In this document: positions 1 through 9,020 of the stretch, piece by piece
Layout: the number at the start of each line of letters is the position of its first letter
Position numbering within the stretch: the first letter of the stretch is position 1
Virus record (IMG/VR): IMGVR_UViG_3300005253_000221
Location: 1-50,906 of that record
DNA length: 50,906 nt
Strand: one strand, 5' to 3'
Origin: a virus
Program-made: the position numbers and the translations under genes
Notes under the pieces: generated by a model
Database searches by the model: none
What the model was told of the DNA's origin: nothing
The model's input: only the letters and a program-made list of their open reading frames with translations

Positions 1-318
1 GGTCGAGACGTCCTGTCCAACCTTCGGGTTGACGACGGCGGAACTGTCATGATTAACCGCCTGCCTGGTGTCTACATTAACGAGCTGGATGATGTTACTG
101 ACCCTGTCACTGGTGATGCAACCGATCCTCTCTACTGTGTCGATTTCGCCAAGTTCGTTCCCGTTGTGCAGTCCGGCTACTGGATGGTTGAGTCCGAGCC
201 CATGACTGATAGGAGACAGCATACCACGTTCACTGTCTTCCTTGACGGCTCGCACAACAACCTGTGCACCAACCGGCGTAAGGCTGGTTTCGTGATTCAC
301 AAACCCATTACTTCCTAA
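1..318 (+). CDS. major capsid protein, C-terminal part (gene continues from 50115)
   Basis: The frame is open from base 1, so this is the 3' end of a gene and not a complete ORF starting at the internal ATG at 49. It encodes about 105 C-terminal residues. The N-terminal 264 residues are at 50115-50906, and both pieces are in frame across the contig ends. Its place directly after a scaffold gene and before a decoration-type gene identifies it as the major capsid protein by synteny. No downstream T-rich terminator is visible. Confidence 0.75.
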   Translation, partial: GRDVLSNLRVDDGGTVMINRLPGVYINELDDVTDPVTGDATDPLYCVDFAKFVPVVQSGYWMVESEPMTDRRQHTTFTVFLDGSHNNLCTNRRKAGFVIHKPITS

Positions 319-364
319 GCTAAATCTGTGTAGATTAGCATTGGATTAATAATAACAGGGCGGA

Positions 365-405
365 GACGGGTCAACCCCGTCCCGCACCATGGGGGTCAAC
401 CCCCC
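365..405 (+). promoter_or_regulatory. twin stem-loops before the decoration gene
   Basis: Two successive hairpins share the loop TCAAC. The first is GACGGG (365-370) with CCCGTC (376-381). The second is GGGGG (391-395) with CCCCC (401-405). They sit between the capsid stop codon and the ribosome binding site AGGAGG of the next gene. Neither is followed by a T-run, so mRNA stabilisation, processing or translational control is more likely than termination. The whole 319-417 gap holds nothing else. Confidence 0.5.
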
Positions 406-417
406 AGGAGGACAGAA

Positions 418-1689
418 ATGTCTCAAGTAACATACAACAGTGAAAAACACGACCTAAAGAAGGTCAAGCTCCAGAACGACAGCGGGTCTACCATTACCGT
501 TCGCGGTGGCCACCTGGTGGTCTACAACGCTAATTTCGGTACCGCAGCTGATTCCGATGAGAAGCGTTCTGTACGCGTTGAGGTCAACGCATCGGGCAAT
601 AGCGAGCATTTCGCTGGTGTTATCGATACCCGGTACGACGGGAAGCTGATTGAAGATGGAAGGTTCCTCCAGATGGAGGTTGCTGTGCCTGTTGCTCGTG
701 GCCAGCTTGTAGAGATTTGGACCGATCAGAACTGTACCCTTGGTGCTACTGTCCTCACTCTTCGCCCGACTAGTTTTGTTGCCGGGGGCATTGAAGATGG
801 TGTGCCCATCGCTGTCGCACAGCAAACCGTTGACCGCTCCAGCACCGCTGGTACCGTCCTCGCTCGTCTGCAGTGGCCCTTGCAGCCCCTGACGACCAGT
901 GGCTTTGTATCGACACGATCTCGTGCTGTCACAGCACTGCCTACCGCTGCGATCTGGGATAACATCCCCGTCACTGCGATGCTGACCAACCCATTCTTGG
1001 GTTCCGCACTGGTCACTGACTTTACCCATGGTTCAAGCTTCCCAGATAACAGGTTCGTAGATGCCACCTATGCGGCTACTGCCCTCGGCAAGACGATCCT
1101 TGAGGGTATCTACGGTGGCGTTACAGCCATTGGCGAGTTGAAACTATTCACCTCGGAAGACAATGGTGCTGCCGAAGCCCAATGGACCTGTCCTATCGAC
1201 ATCGACACGGCAGGGACCAAATGGGCGTTCGAGGCGAGGTTTAAGGTATCCAACATCACGACTGCGAAGATGTCGGCCTTTGTTGGCTTGGCCCTGGCTC
1301 AGAATCTAGGGGGCGATTTCATAGCCGATGCCGGTGCGGTGCCCACCACGGGCACCAGCTACGTCGGGTACTTCACGGATGACGCCGCAACCGCCGCCCT
1401 GGACCTCGACTATCTGCTCTCTGGGCAGACGCATGTCGAGCATAACGCTGCAATCAAGACGATGGTCGCGGACACCTACTTCACGGTCGGGATGTACTAC
1501 GACGGCACCGACATCCAGACGTACACGGATGGCGTGACTGACGCCGACCCGATCCTGGGTACGGGCGACATGGACGACGGTAACTTCCCCACCGGGACGT
1601 TCCTGGTGCCAACCATTGCCCTGAAGGGCGGACATGGGGACGATGCCATCCTCACCCTTGACTGGTTCCAGGTAGGCCAGCTTGCGTAA
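418..1689 (+). CDS. putative capsid decoration protein with C-terminal beta-sandwich domain
   Basis: A 423-residue protein immediately downstream of the capsid gene, with a strong ribosome binding site (AGGAGG) before the ATG. Residues about 1-165 resemble small capsid decoration or stabilisation proteins (DUF2190-like: repeated short strands with Gly turns and a conserved-looking region of alternating Val). Residues about 200-423 look like a ConA-like lectin/glucanase beta-sandwich of the kind found in environmental phage structural proteins. The fusion suggests a capsid surface protein carrying a glycan-binding module. The domain calls are inferred from sequence character and gene order. 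Confidence 0.5.
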   Translation: MSQVTYNSEKHDLKKVKLQNDSGSTITVRGGHLVVYNANFGTAADSDEKRSVRVEVNASGNSEHFAGVIDTRYDGKLIEDGRFLQMEVAVPVARGQLVEIWTDQNCTLGATVLTLRPTSFVAGGIEDGVPIAVAQQTVDRSSTAGTVLARLQWPLQPLTTSGFVSTRSRAVTALPTAAIWDNIPVTAMLTNPFLGSALVTDFTHGSSFPDNRFVDATYAATALGKTILEGIYGGVTAIGELKLFTSEDNGAAEAQWTCPIDIDTAGTKWAFEARFKVSNITTAKMSAFVGLALAQNLGGDFIADAGAVPTTGTSYVGYFTDDAATAALDLDYLLSGQTHVEHNAAIKTMVADTYFTVGMYYDGTDIQTYTDGVTDADPILGTGDMDDGNFPTGTFLVPTIALKGGHGDDAILTLDWFQVGQLA

Positions 1690-1696
1690 CACTATC

Positions 1697-1733
1697 GTAC
1701 GTGGAAGTATACATATAGTATACTTCCACGTAC
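1697..1733 (+). terminator. perfect 16-bp hairpin, terminator or processing site
   Basis: GTACGTGGAAGTATAC (1697-1712) is followed by a 5-base loop and its exact reverse complement (1718-1733). It lies in the 64-base gap between two structural genes. The downstream sequence has only a short T-run (TCTTTA) before the AAGGAG ribosome binding site of the next gene. It may be a partial terminator reducing transcription after the abundant capsid genes, or an RNase III-type processing site. Confidence 0.6.
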
Positions 1734-1753
1734 ATCTTTAAGGAGATACGATT

Positions 1754-2821
1754 ATGGCCGAGCCAACCAGTGCTTTGTCCTATCAGTCTCTGCTGTTGCG
1801 GGTAGCTGAGTTATATGGCATTGCCAGTTATGATTCAAATGGGCTGCCGTACATCCCCGTGGATAACGCGTTCAACTTTCACGAGTGTAAACGCCTCGTG
1901 ACTGAGGCGATTCGCATGTTCATCGCACGGCCTCCGAGTACCGGTAAATGGAGATGGATGCACCGTACCCATACCCAACTGCTTAATGTTCCAGGAACAG
2001 GGCCAGATAACATCAGCAGTGACGCTGCGAGATACTCTTTACCTGCTGACTTCGGTGGGTCCATCGCCGGTAACATCACTTATATATCTGATTCGCAGCA
2101 CGGGATCAGTATCGAGTGGCGCGACATCAACTTCATACATCAACATCGGGAGTTGAGCATCACGACTGGATACCCACAGTGGGCAGCAATAAGGCCCTAC
2201 CTTCCCGCAGGCACAGCACTGGGTGCGTCTCGTAGGTGGGAGCTGATATTCTACCCCACACCTGGCCATGCCAAGACTGTTCAGTTTCCGTACATTATGC
2301 ACTTCGATAACGTAACGGCTGAGGGAGGGACCGCATCAGCGGCCAATAGCACAACCCTTACGGATATTAGCTTGAACATATTTGCCGATGATCACTTCAA
2401 CGGGTACACGGCGACCATCATATCAGGGACGGGTAAGGGTAGCAGCGCGGTGGTGACTGACTTTGTTCAATCAACCGGTGTTGTCACCGTGGCAGACTGG
2501 CTGTTCCCCGGTGGGGCAGCTGGAGGAGTGGACCCGGCAGCCAGCAGTATATACCTACTCGAACCGGCAGGCAATGTACAGCCTTGTGGGTTCCAGTTCG
2601 ATGATGCGATTGAAGCAGCGTGCCTGGCGCGTTGCGAGATGGCAGCCGATGATTCAGAGCTAGGGTCAAAGTGGATAACCTATTTCACCAGTGAAGCGTT
2701 GCCGGTAGCATGGAAACTTGACGGCAACGCAGCCCCGCGGATGATGGGCAAGATGACTGACGGACGTCAATTTCAACACGCGCGTGTTCGAGAAAATGTC
2801 GCACACGATAACGCAATTTAG
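1754..2821 (+). CDS. putative head-tail connector / tail tubular-type protein
   Basis: 355 residues, ribosome binding site AAGGAGAT. The order (capsid, decoration, this gene, small structural protein, hub) and length match the neck or adaptor proteins of podovirus-like phages. The N-terminal 70 residues look helical, with a tryptophan-rich stretch near residue 60. A Gly/Thr/Ser-rich beta region lies at about 190-265 and resembles an inserted Ig-like or beta-barrel domain. The C-terminal part is helical. I cannot assign a named family with certainty. Confidence 0.5.
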   Translation: MAEPTSALSYQSLLLRVAELYGIASYDSNGLPYIPVDNAFNFHECKRLVTEAIRMFIARPPSTGKWRWMHRTHTQLLNVPGTGPDNISSDAARYSLPADFGGSIAGNITYISDSQHGISIEWRDINFIHQHRELSITTGYPQWAAIRPYLPAGTALGASRRWELIFYPTPGHAKTVQFPYIMHFDNVTAEGGTASAANSTTLTDISLNIFADDHFNGYTATIISGTGKGSSAVVTDFVQSTGVVTVADWLFPGGAAGGVDPAASSIYLLEPAGNVQPCGFQFDDAIEAACLARCEMAADDSELGSKWITYFTSEALPVAWKLDGNAAPRMMGKMTDGRQFQHARVRENVAHDNAI

Positions 2822-2832
2822 GAGATAACATA

Positions 2833-3393
2833 ATGGGTAAGGGTTTTGGACTAGGAGACTTCAATGTCCCTAATGGTCCTACCTCTTCGCGGAAGTGCAT
2901 CGCGGGTGTGGACATCAACTCGATTCGACTGCTGGGGCTTATTCCCACTGCATCTACCGAGCCGTCCAGGGAAAGCCTGGAAACTAATTTCGAGGGTTTG
3001 CGCGTATCGTCCAGTCAGACGACTGCGGGTGACCTCACGTTCTGTGTCCCTCGGGATTATGACAATCAGAAAGACAAGCTGTATGTGCGCTTCTTGGCGC
3101 AGATGAGCGGAGCAACTGACTCGGCTGTCACCATCGACGCCACCCTGTTCCGTAAGCGTGAGGGCGTTGCTCTCACGGCTGACCTCGATCCTACGATTTC
3201 GGCAGCCATCAACATCAGCACGACCATCGCAGGTTGGGTAGAGGTCAAGGTCGAGGGCCAGGCCCTCCTGCCCGGTGATGCAGTTACACTCGTGTTCACA
3301 ACCGCTGCGCATACGACTGACTCCGTGGATATTTACGCAGTCGAGGTTGTATACTTTGGCAACGATCAGTACAGCAAGATCACTGAAAGATAA
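2833..3393 (+). CDS. virion structural protein, unknown
   Basis: 186 residues, ribosome binding site AGGAGATAA, 11 bases after the previous stop. The sequence is rich in Val/Thr and Asp, with alternating polar and hydrophobic residues typical of a beta-sandwich or jelly-roll. There is no signal peptide or membrane segment. Position between connector and hub genes supports a virion role, perhaps a head or tail fibre-anchoring protein. Family not recognised. Confidence 0.5.
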   Translation: MGKGFGLGDFNVPNGPTSSRKCIAGVDINSIRLLGLIPTASTEPSRESLETNFEGLRVSSSQTTAGDLTFCVPRDYDNQKDKLYVRFLAQMSGATDSAVTIDATLFRKREGVALTADLDPTISAAINISTTIAGWVEVKVEGQALLPGDAVTLVFTTAAHTTDSVDIYAVEVVYFGNDQYSKITER

Positions 3394-3395
3394 TC

Positions 3396-3435
3396 AGGAG
3401 GCGGCCCCGGCTAATAACTGGGGCCGCATACTTTT
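3396..3435 (+). promoter_or_regulatory. Shine-Dalgarno separated from its start codon by a perfect hairpin
   Basis: AGGAG ends at 3400. GCGGCCCC (3401-3408), an 11-base loop and GGGGCCGC (3420-3427) follow directly, then ATACTTTT and the ATG at 3436. There is no usable Shine-Dalgarno between hairpin and ATG. If the hairpin folds, the effective spacing between AGGAG and ATG is 8 bases. Because of the trailing T4 the same element could also act as a weak terminator. Confidence 0.55.
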
Positions 3436-3663
3436 ATGAAACTACTATTCCCATTCAAGGGTTTCCATAAGGGAACAGCCGCCACTACGCAGCCACCCAA
3501 TACGACGCCCGATAGCCAGAACGTCCGTGTGTTCGACTCCCTGGATAACCGGGGTCGCGGTGGCCAACGTCCGGGTGTAGATAAGTGGTCCACAGTTCTG
3601 GTAAGTGACTCAGGTACCCCGTCTCCAGTGGTTGAAACGGTTCAAGTAACGGTGGTAAGCTAA
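3436..3663 (+). CDS. N-terminal segment of a tail hub protein, separate ORF
   Basis: 75 residues. The sequence resembles the conserved N-terminal tail of large phage tail-hub (gp12/tubular B-like or beta-propeller) proteins: a Pro-Pro-x-Thr segment, then a conserved-looking stretch ending in RGRGGQRPGVDKW. The ORF ends in TAA overlapping the ATG of the next gene by one base (TAATG), so the two are translationally coupled. I infer that the ancestral hub gene was one ORF and is now split at the site of a domain insertion. Translation start depends on the hairpin-spaced Shine-Dalgarno described separately. Confidence 0.6.
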   Translation: MKLLFPFKGFHKGTAATTQPPNTTPDSQNVRVFDSLDNRGRGGQRPGVDKWSTVLVSDSGTPSPVVETVQVTVVS

Positions 3664-5735
3664 TGGCGACTCTAAAAGTATCATACCATCCAGTAGATAC
3701 TGAGGTCAATTCGAATTTCTCAGCTCGTAGATGGAGGGGACAAACATTTATAACCCCGTCTGCGTTTACCTGCACGTCTGTGAAATTGAAGATGGGATCT
3801 ACTGGTGCAAAAAGTGGAGATGTGTACTTGCAAGCTGTAGACGGTAGTAGCCTACCGACAGGGTCGATATTGGCCACGGTAGCATTTGACTCCATAGACT
3901 TCACGGGAACGCAGGCCCTGTATGAGTTTACGTTCGTTACTCCTGTAGCATTAACAAATGCAACAGAGTATGCCATCGTCATGAAATCAGATACTGCCAC
4001 GACTGGGCTACGCATATACGCCGACATATCAACCCGCTACCCTGATGGTATAGCCCTTGACAGCACTAACGGTACATCCTGGGCTGAAACTACTGGCCTG
4101 GATAATTACTTTGAAGTTTACGGGGTAACTACAGCCGACTTTATCCCGAGTGACAAGAAGTACACCCGTAAACTGGTCACATTCTCAGCCAACAAGATAT
4201 TCACTGGCAGTACTCCAGCTACTATGACCGAACTCGCAGCGGCGGCTGATGACTTTGATACCGGCAATCCGTTGCAAGCCACCGAGGCATACGGCAAGGT
4301 GTTTGTCGCCAATGACACTGACCTCAAGGTAGCTGACTTCGTAAATATAAAACTAACCACCACTTCCTTAGGCTCTTCAGCCAATGCACCGAACCACAGC
4401 ACCATACTTACAGGCGGGTCCTCTGGCGCAAAGATGGTGTGTGATTACATAACTGCCAATACCGGGGCCACCACTCTATATGGCAACTCAATCACAACTG
4501 CCACCTTTACCAGTGGAGAGACAGTAACGGGAACTAATGTGGCGGGCAACGCGGTATCCTTCACACTGAGCGCCAACGAGGTCAGTGGTCCGCACTGGTA
4601 CGACTGGACCGTGTACGCGAACGACACCGCTACCTACGGTACTATGCCTACGACGGCTAACATAATCGAGCTGCACATAGGTTGCTTGTGGTTGATGGGT
4701 GACACTACACTTCCTCATCAGTGGTACAAGACTAGACAGAACAATCCATGGGATTTCCTGTATGCGAAGGATGATGCAGGATCAGCCGTGGCCGGCAACA
4801 ACACCGATGCTGGTGAAGTCGGAGATATTATCATTGACGCTATATCTTACAGTGATGACTTCATGGTATTCGGGTGTGCAGGATCTTTGCATGTCATGTC
4901 TGGCAACCCAGCCGCTGGCGGAAGGATAGACTTGCTCCGAAACACTGGACTAGTGGCGCCGAAGGCATGGACCTGGGATGATGAGGGCAACCTCTATATG
5001 CTGTCCACCGAAGGGTTGCTCAGGATAGCTAAGGGATTTGGGGAGGCAGAGAACATAACCAAGCTCACATACCCCGACTTCATTGAAGACCTGGCGGTTG
5101 ATCCGTCACTTCACCGGCTATCCATGGCTTACGACTCCGCAAATTTCGGCATACTTATAGCCAAGACCACTTTCTCTGACGGTACCAACATTGCCTGGTG
5201 GTTCGACACTCGCAGCGGTGGCCTGTTTAAAGAAGTCTATCCCGAGGAGGCCAGCATCTTTAGCATGTGGAAGTTTGTCGCCGATGATCCTTCAAACTCG
5301 GCGCTCATCCTTGGGTGCAACGATGGATACACACGCGAACATCTGAAGTCGGCCAAGAGTGACGACATTGGTGGGTCCGATGAACTGATAGACTCGTATG
5401 TTACGTTCGGCCCTATCGCCACGAGTAACTCGGTACGTAAAGCAGGGCGGGTGTCGAACATGGACCTGTTCGCAGGTGGTGCAGATGACGGTGCTTCTGA
5501 TGACTCTGATCCCGTATACGTAGAGACCTACGAATCAGAGAATCCGCAGAGTCTGATAAAGAAGATCATCGCGGGCACCGCGTACAAGTTCAGAAAGATA
5601 TTTAAAGTATCGGGTCACAAGAAGGGTAATGTAGACCGGCGTAAAGTGCGAGCGCGTTGGGTTGGATTTAAAATGGGAAACAAGACGGCTGGAGAATCGT
5701 TCTCGCTGGAAAGATTTGACGCAGAAGGGATATAA
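3663..5735 (+). CDS. tail hub-like structural protein with inserted jelly-roll domain
   Basis: 690 residues starting at the TAATG overlap. Residues about 15-155 look like a jelly-roll (carbohydrate-binding type) domain common in environmental phage structural proteins: the pattern TFITPSAFTCTSVKLK, then a PTGS turn, then PVALTNATEYAIVM. From about 165 onward the protein reads as the body of a beta-propeller-like tail hub, with repeated W/G-rich blades. The C-terminus is basic. Together with the preceding 75-residue ORF it would form one hub protein of ordinary size. Confidence 0.55.
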   Translation: MATLKVSYHPVDTEVNSNFSARRWRGQTFITPSAFTCTSVKLKMGSTGAKSGDVYLQAVDGSSLPTGSILATVAFDSIDFTGTQALYEFTFVTPVALTNATEYAIVMKSDTATTGLRIYADISTRYPDGIALDSTNGTSWAETTGLDNYFEVYGVTTADFIPSDKKYTRKLVTFSANKIFTGSTPATMTELAAAADDFDTGNPLQATEAYGKVFVANDTDLKVADFVNIKLTTTSLGSSANAPNHSTILTGGSSGAKMVCDYITANTGATTLYGNSITTATFTSGETVTGTNVAGNAVSFTLSANEVSGPHWYDWTVYANDTATYGTMPTTANIIELHIGCLWLMGDTTLPHQWYKTRQNNPWDFLYAKDDAGSAVAGNNTDAGEVGDIIIDAISYSDDFMVFGCAGSLHVMSGNPAAGGRIDLLRNTGLVAPKAWTWDDEGNLYMLSTEGLLRIAKGFGEAENITKLTYPDFIEDLAVDPSLHRLSMAYDSANFGILIAKTTFSDGTNIAWWFDTRSGGLFKEVYPEEASIFSMWKFVADDPSNSALILGCNDGYTREHLKSAKSDDIGGSDELIDSYVTFGPIATSNSVRKAGRVSNMDLFAGGADDGASDDSDPVYVETYESENPQSLIKKIIAGTAYKFRKIFKVSGHKKGNVDRRKVRARWVGFKMGNKTAGESFSLERFDAEGI

Positions 5736-5737
5736 AA

Positions 5738-6400
5738 ATGGCGCTATCGTACAGGCAATGGTTCAATGAGAACATGGGTCACATGGTGGGATCGACGAAT
5801 ATCCAACATGTGCAGCAACAATGGCGAGCGTACCAGAAACGCAACAAGCCCGCGCCAACTCCAGTAGCCAGGGCAGCAGCCCCGGCCCCTGTGGCAGCCC
5901 CGGCCTCTGCGGCAGCCCTGGATTTACAGGGATCACAGGATGCTTTCATAAAGTCCCAGAACGCTATGATCGACCGCAATGCAGAACGTGGCGCAGAGCA
6001 GGGACTTAGCAACATGATATCTTCCGGCTTATCTGGAACCACTGCAGTAGGTGGCATGAATGCGGCCGTTGCTGAAACAGCCGGGCTACAGAAAGCAAAT
6101 GTGGCTGCAGGAGCACAGCGGCAAACCGATCAACTTAGGTTGGGGTATTCTCAGCTGGCTTCTTCGGATTACAACCAAGGTCAGAATCGCGCCCAGGGAG
6201 CATCGCAGTTCACAGCGGGACAGGCCCAGCAGGCATCGCAGTTCCAACAAAATCAGCAGTTCGCGCAGCAGCAGGCAGCCTATAAACGACAACAATTTCA
6301 ACAGGACCTACGATTCAAGCAGCAGCAAGCGACGGCACCTGCGGGCACTAGTGCCAGTGCGGCAGCGGGTCAGTTGATGCAACGTCCAGTAGTGGGGTAA
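5738..6400 (+). CDS. Ala/Gln-rich virion-associated protein
   Basis: 220 residues, 2 bases after the hub stop. An Ala/Pro linker at about 35-60 is followed by helical sequence. Residues 125-200 are very rich in Gln and Ala, consistent with a long amphipathic helix or coiled coil. Such proteins next to tail genes in podovirus-like phages are often internal or ejection proteins, but no specific family is recognised. Confidence 0.5.
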   Translation: MALSYRQWFNENMGHMVGSTNIQHVQQQWRAYQKRNKPAPTPVARAAAPAPVAAPASAAALDLQGSQDAFIKSQNAMIDRNAERGAEQGLSNMISSGLSGTTAVGGMNAAVAETAGLQKANVAAGAQRQTDQLRLGYSQLASSDYNQGQNRAQGASQFTAGQAQQASQFQQNQQFAQQQAAYKRQQFQQDLRFKQQQATAPAGTSASAAAGQLMQRPVVG

Positions 6401-6405
6401 CGACC

Positions 6406-9009
6406 ATGGCCAATCAGAATATAGGTATTCGAATACCCCCACGGGGATCGGCTAGTGAGGAAGTGCGAAAGACCTTCCAACAGATTGTGCGGCGACTCGG
6501 ATCTAGTTCCACTGTCACATTTGGCAGCGTGACCCTGGCAGACTTGACCGCTACGCGCCTTGTACAGTCAGACGCCTCAAAGGTCTTGATATCGGTTTCC
6601 GATCTCACGTCGTGGATTGCTGGAACGACCAACCGGATAACTGTAACCGATGATGGTGACGGCACGGTGACACTGTCTACACCACAGGACACACACACGG
6701 GGGCCAGCCCTCAGTTTGCCGGAGGTACCTTTACGAACGCAGCAGTGCTGGGTTCTGACTCTGTGGTGTTTCAACCCAATGCAGATTCTACGACGTTCCT
6801 TCAAGTCCTAGACGCTGACGGCGGAACGCCTGTTTTAAATGTGGATACAACGAATGAGAGAGTTGGAATCGGGACGGCGGCAACACAAAAAGACCTGCAT
6901 GTAGAGAGTGTAGTTCCCACGATAAGACTGTCAGATTCAAATGCGGCAACTGACCAAGCGGTAGCAACTTTGATAGAGCTTTATCGTGGGAATAATACGA
7001 ATAGGGTTGGATTTTGGGGCATGGCCAGTTCTAGTAATGACGTAATGCAACTTGCTACTGATTATGCAGCGGGGGAGATAGTATTTTCTACAGGTTCTAA
7101 TGTCGCAGCGTTAAGCATTGACGCCTCTCAAAACGTTGGAATCAGCGGTGCTCTCACTGCGGTATCTTACGGTGGCATCGTCGAAGCGAACTTGCTAGAC
7201 AAGACTGCCGCTGAGACTATCAGCGGTGCTTGGGAATTTACGGCTGCTTCGACAACACTATCATCTACGCAGCCGATCCTAGATTTCAATGAAACTGACG
7301 GGCCTGTAGATGAAAAGTTTTGGCGTTGTACCGCCGCAATAGGGGATTTATACTTACAAACTAAGACAGATGCTTTGGGGACAGGCGCTAATGTGCTTCG
7401 CATAACTCGGACTGGTACAACTGTTGATCTGATTAGAGCCGTTGCAACCTCTGTAGATGTAGTGGGTGCACTCACAGCGACCTCCCACGGTGGAATAGTT
7501 GAGGCGAACCTAGTTGATAAGTCCGCTGTTGAGACTATCGGGGGGGCGTGGACATTTTCTAACGCGTTAACCATTAGCAGGTCAGATGCTTCTGCGGATA
7601 TTGTCCTTAAACGAGTTGATGCTTTCGTGGACTTCAACCAAGATGTTGGAACGATTCAATTTCAAGGAGGTGAAGATGGCTCCGAGGAAGTGGTGGCACT
7701 CATCCAAGCTGTGCCGTTTGATAATTGGACAAATACTTCATCTCCTACATCACTTGCCTTCCATACAACACCAGTTGGTGCAACAAATGCCACAGAGCGG
7801 GTCAGAATCAATAGAGACGGTAATGTCAGTATTGGTACCGTATCGTCAATTTCACCTCTTGCAGTAGAAGCAGGACTTACTACAACAGGCGCAGTATTCA
7901 CCCTTGGTACCAAAGAACCAACGGTAGCGGCAAATGATGTATTGGGAAGAATCAATTTTTATGCTCCTTTAGAAACCGGAGCTGATGCTATTTCTGTAGC
8001 AGCTTCTATTGTGGCTAGAGCAGAGGGAGCATTTGACGCCACTACAAATATTACTTCACTCTTGTTTCAAACAGGAGCTTCTGAAGTAGCCACTACCAAG
8101 ATGACAATTACAAGTGCGGGCAGAGTCGGCGTAGGTTTAACCCCGACAGCTAACATGGCGGGGTTGTCAATTGAGGCGGGAGTCCTTACGCTCAAGGAAA
8201 CCGCTACCCCCACCGTTGATTTTGGGTATGGGAAAATACTTACTAAGTCTGACAATCAGTTTTATTTCCAGAATGGCGCAGGCGTAGAAACGCAGGTTAC
8301 GCTAGGGATTATAGGAACTAATGTGCAGGCCTATGACGCTGGACTGAGCAACCTCGCGGGCATAACAATGGCAGCGGATAAGATGTATTACACTTCCGCT
8401 GACAACGTACACGTGGCCATTGACCTGCCGTCATTCGGTAGGACCTTAATTGCCAATACTACAGCGGCTTTGGCCAGATCCGATTTGGCGCTGGACACAG
8501 CCGACAGCCCCATATTTACCGGCATGACCGCGGGGACTGCCGTAGCTGCAACAAATGTAATAATGTCCATGAATGGCGTAGTAAACAAAGCCACAAGAAT
8601 AATCTTTAAACAATCCGGTTCAGATAAGTGGATGATGGGCAATGGCCCAGCGAGCGAGGACAATAAGTTTGCTATCTTCAATGCTGTAACTGGTGAACAT
8701 ACGATGATAGTGGATCCCGTAACAGACGATATCGCTCTTGCAGTCGTGGGAGGTAAAATCGGTATCGGGTTTACTGGCACCCCGTCAGCTAAAGTACACA
8801 TAGACCAATCCTCAGCAGGGGGGGCAATTCCCGTATTGACCTTAGATCAGGGTGATGTATCCGAAGAGATGATAGAATTCCTTTGCACGATAGGAACGGG
8901 AAATGCCATTGAAGCAGTTGCTGCAAAGGTGCTGACTACCACGCATTTTATTAAGATCACTATACAGGGTGGTCTGACGAGATATATACCATGTGGAACT
9001 ATTGCATAA
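6406..9009 (+). CDS. tail fiber / receptor-binding protein
   Basis: 867 residues of repetitive beta-rich sequence. It has trimeric-fiber features: short Asn/Gly/Thr repeats, two copies of a 32-residue unit containing GGIVEANL and ETI.GAW, and several segments ending in VGIG or IGIG that resemble beta-helical fiber turns. The C-terminus (about 815-867) matches a common terminal module of environmental phage fibers (conserved TTTHFIKITI and RYIPCGTIA). I see no Ser/Lys self-cleaving chaperone. This is the likely host-range determinant. Confidence 0.75.
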   Translation: MANQNIGIRIPPRGSASEEVRKTFQQIVRRLGSSSTVTFGSVTLADLTATRLVQSDASKVLISVSDLTSWIAGTTNRITVTDDGDGTVTLSTPQDTHTGASPQFAGGTFTNAAVLGSDSVVFQPNADSTTFLQVLDADGGTPVLNVDTTNERVGIGTAATQKDLHVESVVPTIRLSDSNAATDQAVATLIELYRGNNTNRVGFWGMASSSNDVMQLATDYAAGEIVFSTGSNVAALSIDASQNVGISGALTAVSYGGIVEANLLDKTAAETISGAWEFTAASTTLSSTQPILDFNETDGPVDEKFWRCTAAIGDLYLQTKTDALGTGANVLRITRTGTTVDLIRAVATSVDVVGALTATSHGGIVEANLVDKSAVETIGGAWTFSNALTISRSDASADIVLKRVDAFVDFNQDVGTIQFQGGEDGSEEVVALIQAVPFDNWTNTSSPTSLAFHTTPVGATNATERVRINRDGNVSIGTVSSISPLAVEAGLTTTGAVFTLGTKEPTVAANDVLGRINFYAPLETGADAISVAASIVARAEGAFDATTNITSLLFQTGASEVATTKMTITSAGRVGVGLTPTANMAGLSIEAGVLTLKETATPTVDFGYGKILTKSDNQFYFQNGAGVETQVTLGIIGTNVQAYDAGLSNLAGITMAADKMYYTSADNVHVAIDLPSFGRTLIANTTAALARSDLALDTADSPIFTGMTAGTAVAATNVIMSMNGVVNKATRIIFKQSGSDKWMMGNGPASEDNKFAIFNAVTGEHTMIVDPVTDDIALAVVGGKIGIGFTGTPSAKVHIDQSSAGGAIPVLTLDQGDVSEEMIEFLCTIGTGNAIEAVAAKVLTTTHFIKITIQGGLTRYIPCGTIA
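7141..7560 (+). repeat. two copies of a 32-codon repeat inside the fiber gene
   Basis: The segment starting near 7144 and the one near 7462 encode nearly the same 32 residues (G-A-L-T-A, GGIVEANL, DK, ETI.GAW). They are about 318 bases (106 codons) apart, in register. The nucleotide sequences have diverged at synonymous positions, so the copies are old and kept by protein-level selection. Confidence 0.7.
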
Positions 9010-9020
9010 AGGAGACGAAC

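Noticed and set aside
49-318. Separate 89-residue gene at the contig start
   Set aside because: The frame is open to base 1 and continues the capsid gene from the other end; no ribosome binding site precedes the ATG at 49.
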